Positions 59,402 through 64,000 of a stretch of 64,000 nt of DNA are shown piece after piece. The notes beneath the pieces were generated by a model. The model was not told the origin of the DNA and ran no database searches. It saw only the letters and a list, made by a program, of their open reading frames with translations. The position numbers and the translations under genes were made by a program. This DNA is from Apium graveolens (Eukaryota; Streptophyta; Magnoliopsida; Apiales; Apiaceae): assembly GCF_009905375.1 (NCBI RefSeq), contig NC_133656.1, forward strand, positions 234,927,111-234,991,110, given 5' to 3'. Numbering within the stretch: the first letter of the stretch is position 1; the number at the start of each line of letters is the position of its first letter.

Positions 59402-60974
59402 TAACGGTTATCGGTATCGAGTGCCGACAGCAGATGAGAGGGCTTGAATGATGCCCGAGTTCGGGATGCATGGGATTGCGATGATTATGTTTCAGTTTGG
59501 TCTTCCTTTGCCGATGCATCATTTCTTCCTGACGATGTATGAGGCTATCGATTGTGGCCTAGGGCAGCTGACACCGAATTCCATTGCTAGTTAAGTGGTT
59601 TTGTGGCATTGTGCTGTGATAAGGGTCGATCGCCGACTCTGAAATTGTTTTTCTCTATTTACGGTGTGCGGTACTATGGCGGTCAAGTATATTTCGACTC
59701 TCGACATCGAAAAATGAAGATTGTTAGCGTTAGATCATCGAACTCCGGTTACCACTCCCAATGGCTGTTCGTTGGGGGTCCTGATTTGGAATTTGTAAAG
59801 CCTTGCGGGAAAGTTAGTCAGGGCGCGATTGATTATTTAAATAACATGGAGAAGCACGATACTGCTTATCTCGATGAGTTTCATGGGTCGAGGACGTGGT
59901 ATACGCATTTAGATTTGAAGGACTCTGGTTTTTTAGAGATGCACGATTGTAATGGGGATGTTTTATTTGTTATTGCCCTTATTTTGTTTATGTACTTAGT
60001 TTTTGTACTTGTCATCGTTGACTCTTGTCTATTTATTTTTCGTATGTGCCTATATATAGGGTGACTGACTTGTTGTTTTGTGTTTTTTTTCTTTGCGTTG
60101 TAGTGGGAGGCGCTTCCCTTAAAAAGGTTTTAGACGGCGGGATTCGAGGAGGAATGGATAAGGCAATGATGTTGTTGTTGCAACGTGCCACGAGGAAGCC
60201 TTCTGATACGGCCAGGCTTGGACCGTCGGGGGTCCCTCATTCGGTTTCAATTGAGTTGCTCGATGATCAGGGGAACAAGGTGATTGAAGACAATGAGAGG
60301 GTTGTGTCAGACCTCGTCCGTATAGAATGTAACCCTCGAAAGCGGCTTCGGAGGGAAGATGATGAGGTAGTTGTTGGTGGACGGGAGGCTGATGTCGAGG
60401 GAGTGAACAAGACTGTGACCATTGCTGGGACAAGACTTTTTTTTTTAAGTTTCTTTCCGATTTTATGCACATATTGGAGGATTACAAGGCTGATGTTGAT
60501 GGTGAGGCTTGTTCTAAGCTCGAAGCTGAGGTTGCTGCCCTGAAGGGGGAAAAGAAGAAAATCGCGGTGGGTTTTGCAGAACTCAAGCATAGGGTGGCTG
60601 ATTTGGCTAAGGCAAATTCTGTATTGTCAAAGAAGATTGCTGAGATGGAAGTTGCTAAGCAGGCATCGAGTGGGAGGGTGCGGGAACTCGATGGTCGACT
60701 TCTCGAGGTTGAAAGGGAGCTTGATGAGGAGAAAAGCAAGCGCCAAGGCTTGGATCGACAGGTCGAAGGAATGGATAGCTCTTACAAGTTGATAGTGAAG
60801 GAAAATGAAGACTTGAAAAAAGAAGTAGAGAAAGCTGTTGAAGATATCGCTGATGCTTTGGGCGATGGTTACGGATGATGTCTCCGAAGGATGGAAGAGG
60901 CTGGTTTTGCCGTCGAGGGTCATGCCTTCGATGATTATCTTCGGGATCTAGCGTCGAAGGGTGATAATGCATGA
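59402..60974 (+). pseudogene. Antisense extra gene of the gypsy element (putative gypsy-type transposon domain)
   Basis: The first readable part is YRYRVPTADERA*MMPEFGMHGIAMIMFQFGLPLPMHHFF, with a TGA near 59454. A frameshift near 59590 leads to FVALCCDKGRSPTLKLFF...YHSQWLFVGGPD (to about 59960). An intron-like gap follows (an acceptor ...GTTGTAG near 60103, the donor not settled), then ASLKKVLDGGIRGGMDKAMMLLL. The last part (60465-60878) is a long coiled coil (KLEAEVAALKGEKKKIA...), interrupted by TGA 60876-60878 and continuing in frame to TGA 60972-60974 (RRMEEAGFAVEGHAFDDYL). The function of such genes is unknown. This copy is broken at least three times. Confidence 0.6.
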
Positions 60975-61597
60975 AGGCGGGGTATGCCCTGTGGATCTTT
61001 GTAACTGGATTTGAATGTTTTTATGTGTTTAAGAATTTTATTGATAACACCGGATGATGGATTTGTAGCAAGTTTCGGATACGCGATCCATGGTTTAAGT
61101 TTATTTCCATATTGTAAGTAGTAGCATATTGGCTGGTTTTATCATCTACTTGTCTCGAGTTTGAAATATTAAGCCGTTTATCAAGTTTGTGGTTGAGTGT
61201 TTACATTATGAGAGAGATTTTATAGCCCAGCTCGTCGACGTGATGAGGCTGTATAAATATTTTCCTAGAGATGAATGATTTCGAGTCTCCGATTGTTTGT
61301 TTGGGTATTTTCAGATTAATCTGAGAGCCAAAACTTATTTTTAATCTCCTTTTTTTTTTGAAATGTTTATGTCGATGAAAGTTTTCGAAGGTTATCCTTT
61401 TATTTTTGCTGATTATGTAAGGAATGAAGAAAGCGAAAGTCTATGTTCTTTACTTGGACCAAATTAAAGAAATTTGTTCATCATAACTTAATCACCCCTC
61501 GGTGGGGGTCTCATAACGACCCTCATTGCATCGAGGGTTTGTCTTTGGTATGGCATTTGCTGCCTCAAGATAACAGGTTACAACTGAGATCAAATTA

Positions 61598-62102
61598 CTA
61601 ATAGAACTTTTTGAGATGAATCCCATTCCAGGCATTTTTTATGGGTTTCCCGTCGAGGTGTGTAAGCTCATAGGTCCCCGCACTTACAAGTCTCGAGATC
61701 CGATAAGGGCCTTCCCATGCTGGTTTGAATTTTCCTGAGACAGTGGGTTGCGATGCCGCAGAATCCCTTAAGACGAGGTCGTTGACCTTGAAGTCTTTGG
61801 GTTTGACCTTTTTGTTGAAGTACCTTGCAGTTTTTTCTTGCTGGGCGATCATCCGCATTCGGGCTTGTGCAGGATTCTTTTCAGAGGAAGATTGGTCAGA
61901 ACATGGATTTCTCTCGCTTGAAAATAATGACGTAGCTTACGACTCGCGACAACGAGAGCGTATACGAGTTTCTCGACTTGAGGGTATCTTGTTTTCGCGT
62001 CTCGGAGTGAGTGGCTGATATAATATACAGGGACATCTTTTACCTCATCGACACGGACCAACACTGCCGCGACTATTTCATCGGAAGCTGAGAGATATAC
62101 TC
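61598..62102 (-). pseudogene. Ty3/gypsy pol remnant: RNase H joined to integrase C-terminus
   Basis: Read on the minus strand: VLVRVDEVKDVPVYYISHSLRDAKTRYP and HYFQAREIHVLTNLPLKRIL belong to the gypsy RNase H. Within a few codons, near 61860, the text becomes RMIAQQEKTARYFNKKVKPKDF and AWEGPYRISRL, typical of the integrase C-terminal region. The rest of RNase H, the integrase zinc finger and the DDE core are missing, so an internal deletion with a frame change joined the two. The protein end at 61598 (NGIHLKKFY) looks natural. Confidence 0.85.
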
Positions 62103-62719
62103 TGTTAGGTCACACACACACACTGTAGAGGGGGTGAATACAGTGTATAGTACACTCAAATCGAACTTTAAGAACTTAAGTAACAGAAAACAAACTTTAT
62201 TGAAACAATAAACTCTGTTACAGTATGGAGCTGTTACCTCTCAGTGATGAACAAATATCACGAGAGCTGCTAGGGTTACAATGAATAATCTTCTCTAATA
62301 ATGATAACACTTTTAGTGTAAACCCTATGTCTGTGTTTATATACTACACAGTTACAAGATAATCGCTAATTGATATGGAATATAATTCTGCTTCCTAAAA
62401 TATATCAATCAGATATCTTTTCTTCCAAGTATTCCATTCTTTACAGAATTCCTTCTTCATGCATATCTCTTCTTATGTTTATCTTGATCTTCTTTCCTTT
62501 AATCAGCTACTATCCTTATCTGATTGTCCTTCAGCACTTAAGTTCTGATATTTATCTTCTGATGATTATCTCCTAATAACATAAGTACTGATATCCTTAA
62601 GTCCTGACTTCCAGTATAAGTACTGATCAACAGTTAAGTACTGATTTATCATGTTCAAGTAAGATCTGAAAGCTAAACATAAAACATATTAGCCATGACA
62701 TTATCAAATATATCTAACA
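62103..62719 (-). repeat. 3' LTR of copia family A (right copy)
   Basis: TG...CA ends, 617 bp, clearly homologous to 3229-3828. It has five copies of AAGTNCTGA, at 62540, 62583, 62599, 62618 and 62636, against four in the left LTR. Because the adjoining sequence is a polypurine tract rather than a primer site, this is the 3' LTR. Confidence 0.92.
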
Positions 62720-62734
62720 ATCTCCCCCAACTTG
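62720..62734 (-). other. Polypurine tract of copia family A
   Basis: On the minus strand CAAGTTGGGGGAGAT directly precedes the LTR start TGTTAGATAT. It is the expected plus-strand primer site. Confidence 0.9.
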
Positions 62735-62927
62735 TAAATTAACATAATATACAAGTTTAACAGATATTTGATGATGTCAAAAACATTAAGTACAAATGCA
62801 TGAGAATTAGACTAGATACCTACAACTTACAGTCCTTAAAGCTTTTACCAATTTCAACTTCTGATAACAACTTCAGTCTGTATAAATATCAGAATTTAAG
62901 CAGTTGTAGATCTTCGACTTGGCTTCA

Positions 62928-63998
62928 TCATTTTCTGATCTCCCTGATGTCAGGAGTTGTTCTGAGATAGTTCTTCAACAAACATTTCTCAGCATATCTT
63001 AGTTCATCAATCATTCTCCTTTTGACATCTTTAAGCTCTGCAGTATCTTCACCAGTTTGAAAGATTGCAGCTCTGAGATCATTGATCTTTGTTTTTCTCA
63101 ACTCCTGATCTAGTCTTATGACATAAGCTTTGTCAGACTCCAGATTGAATTCAAGTCCCTTAATACCAAGATATGTTCTGATCTGTGCAGTATTAGGCTT
63201 CATATAAACAATATCACCATTGTGATCTCTGTACTTTGGAACATATATGTTGTCAGACTTAACAGAATAAAGCCTTTTCTGTCTCTGAATCTGTTCTTTT
63301 AAGTAGTTTGCAGCAGTCTCTGTTATTCTGTCATCCACTTGAAGTAAGAAAAGTACATGCTCCAATTCTTCAAAATACTTCAATGGAATGGCATTTTGTC
63401 TTATATGATAAACCCTAGCATCTGTCATGAAATACAACATGATGTATTCTTTCAAGTAGGTATGGTAAACCATCTGTACAGATTCCAGTTGATTCAATCT
63501 CTCAGGAGTTGCTCCAATACCTGGTTCACTCAAGGAAGTTGGATCATTGGTAGTGTTATGTACTCTTCTTTCATCAGCACTTCCCAATCTAGTTTTATCT
63601 TTAGCTTCCTTTCCAGTAACTACTCTTGCTTCAAAACCACTTGCAGTAGTCTTCAAAGATAGAGTCTGTTTTGCTTTAGTGAAACCTGGTAGGAGTGTCT
63701 TTGATCTATTTTCTGATATCAAGTTAACTTGAGCTCTGTCAGAGGTTACTTGCTTCTTCTGAATATCAGAACTTACAATTTCTTGACTCTGAACAACTTG
63801 AGCCATGTCAGAGGTTATTTTAAGAACTTTTCTTGAAGTCAGAGCAAGATCATCCTTTTCATCAGTAATTTCTTCTTCCTCAGGAGGTACATAAACCTTG
63901 ATAGGTTCACCAACCTTTTCTTTACCCTTGGATCTTGGATCTATCTGTGGTTGTGATCTAGCCAACGTTGCTTCAGTATGTATCCTTTCTTTGATCAC
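62928..63998 (-). CDS. Copia family A tail gene downstream of pol (partial, function unknown)
   Basis: 356 residues, open to the window edge, so the true start is probably outside. The first half is charged and Ser/Thr-rich, with repeated 'SDMAQV/SDRAQV' phrases created by the family's 9-mer motif. The second half is a helical region (YLKEYIMLYFMTDARVYHI, LEHVLFLLQVDDRITETA, ELKDVKRRMIDELRYAEKCLL) ending DIREIRK. No lesion is seen. It sits where copia B carries its extra gene (12268-16363), between pol and the 3' LTR, but I could not see clear sequence similarity. No signal peptide or membrane helix. I do not recognise a function. Confidence 0.6.
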   Translation of the reverse strand: MIKERIHTEATLARSQPQIDPRSKGKEKVGEPIKVYVPPEEEEITDEKDDLALTSRKVLKITSDMAQVVQSQEIVSSDIQKKQVTSDRAQVNLISENRSKTLLPGFTKAKQTLSLKTTASGFEARVVTGKEAKDKTRLGSADERRVHNTTNDPTSLSEPGIGATPERLNQLESVQMVYHTYLKEYIMLYFMTDARVYHIRQNAIPLKYFEELEHVLFLLQVDDRITETAANYLKEQIQRQKRLYSVKSDNIYVPKYRDHNGDIVYMKPNTAQIRTYLGIKGLEFNLESDKAYVIRLDQELRKTKINDLRAAIFQTGEDTAELKDVKRRMIDELRYAEKCLLKNYLRTTPDIREIRK

Positions 63999-64000
63999 AA

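Larger units (their letters stand above)
59395..62102 (-). mobile_element. Ty3/gypsy element fragment, Tat type, with antisense extra gene
   Basis: On the minus strand there is a shrunken pol (62102-61598: part of RNase H joined to the integrase C-terminus). On the plus strand, downstream of pol, there is a separate gene (59402-60974) with the domain known as 'putative gypsy type transposon'. A gene in antisense between pol and the 3' LTR is described for Tat-lineage elements such as Grande and Retand. No LTR of this element was recognised. Its right part is cut by the family A copia LTR at 62103. The stretch 60975-61597 between the two genes holds nothing recognised. Confidence 0.65.
62103..64000 (-). 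mobile_element. Ty1/copia retrotransposon, family A, 3' end (runs off the right edge)
   Basis: 3' LTR 62103-62719, polypurine tract 62720-62734 and the start of a tail gene up to the window edge, all on the minus strand. It is inserted into the gypsy RNase H region. The pol genes lie outside the window. It is a different copy from the family A element at 1-3828, since each has its body on the outer side. Confidence 0.88.

Noticed and set aside
60119..60972. Minus-strand Ser/Leu-rich open readings opposite the coiled-coil gene
   Set aside because: Mirror of the charged coiled-coil frame on the plus strand, with no motif of their own.
3229..62719. The two family A LTRs as a pair bounding one huge element
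   Set aside because: The primer-binding site is left of the left LTR and the polypurine tract is right of the right LTR, so each LTR belongs to a separate element whose body lies outward.

Overview
This is a stretch of plant nuclear genome, most likely a eudicot. It is AT-rich, almost free of host genes, and built from transposable elements nested in one another. I see one clear host gene, an intronless RING-H2 ubiquitin ligase of the ATL family at 55080-56588 (+). Nearly everything else that codes belongs to a retroelement or DNA transposon. No rRNA, tRNA or CRISPR array was seen. The species cannot be fixed from this window.

Layout, left to right. 1-3828 (-): 5' half of a Ty1/copia element (family A) with LTR, primer-binding site, gag broken by stop codons, and an open protease/integrase part running off the window. 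3829-7424: old repeats. 7425-16500 (+): a decayed copia element (family B) with gag, protease, integrase, RT and RNase H, followed by a separate extra gene behind a promoter-like block. 18927-34066: three about 4.1-kb LTRs alternating with two identical-length 1378-bp non-coding bodies, the whole flanked by a 5-bp duplication. 34601-46287: a non-autonomous CACTA transposon carrying, at 37578-45333, a young copia element (family C) with 1095-bp LTRs. 46784-47723: a hAT transposase relic. 48445-53865 (-): a nearly intact L1-type LINE with a 17-bp duplication. 55080-56588: the ATL gene. 57300-58268: a Mutator-like inverted-repeat element with a Stowaway MITE inside. 58460-59190: an AT-rich minisatellite. 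59395-62102: a truncated Ty3/gypsy element of Tat type with an antisense extra gene. 62103-64000 (-): 3' LTR and tail gene of a second family A copia.

No unknown cellular system was found. What stands out is the architecture of the mobile elements. The main cases are a three-LTR array with mosaic-looking LTRs, copia families that each carry their own scattered 9-base motif in both orientations, a copia leader packed with GGGG runs and repeated hairpins, and extra genes attached to two copia families and one gypsy element. Several elements are disabled by very few changes. The LINE shows one stop codon. Copia C shows one stop codon plus loss of the integrase catalytic glutamate.

All calls are from reading the sequence by eye. 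Family names rest on recognised motifs and remembered family features, not on database searches.
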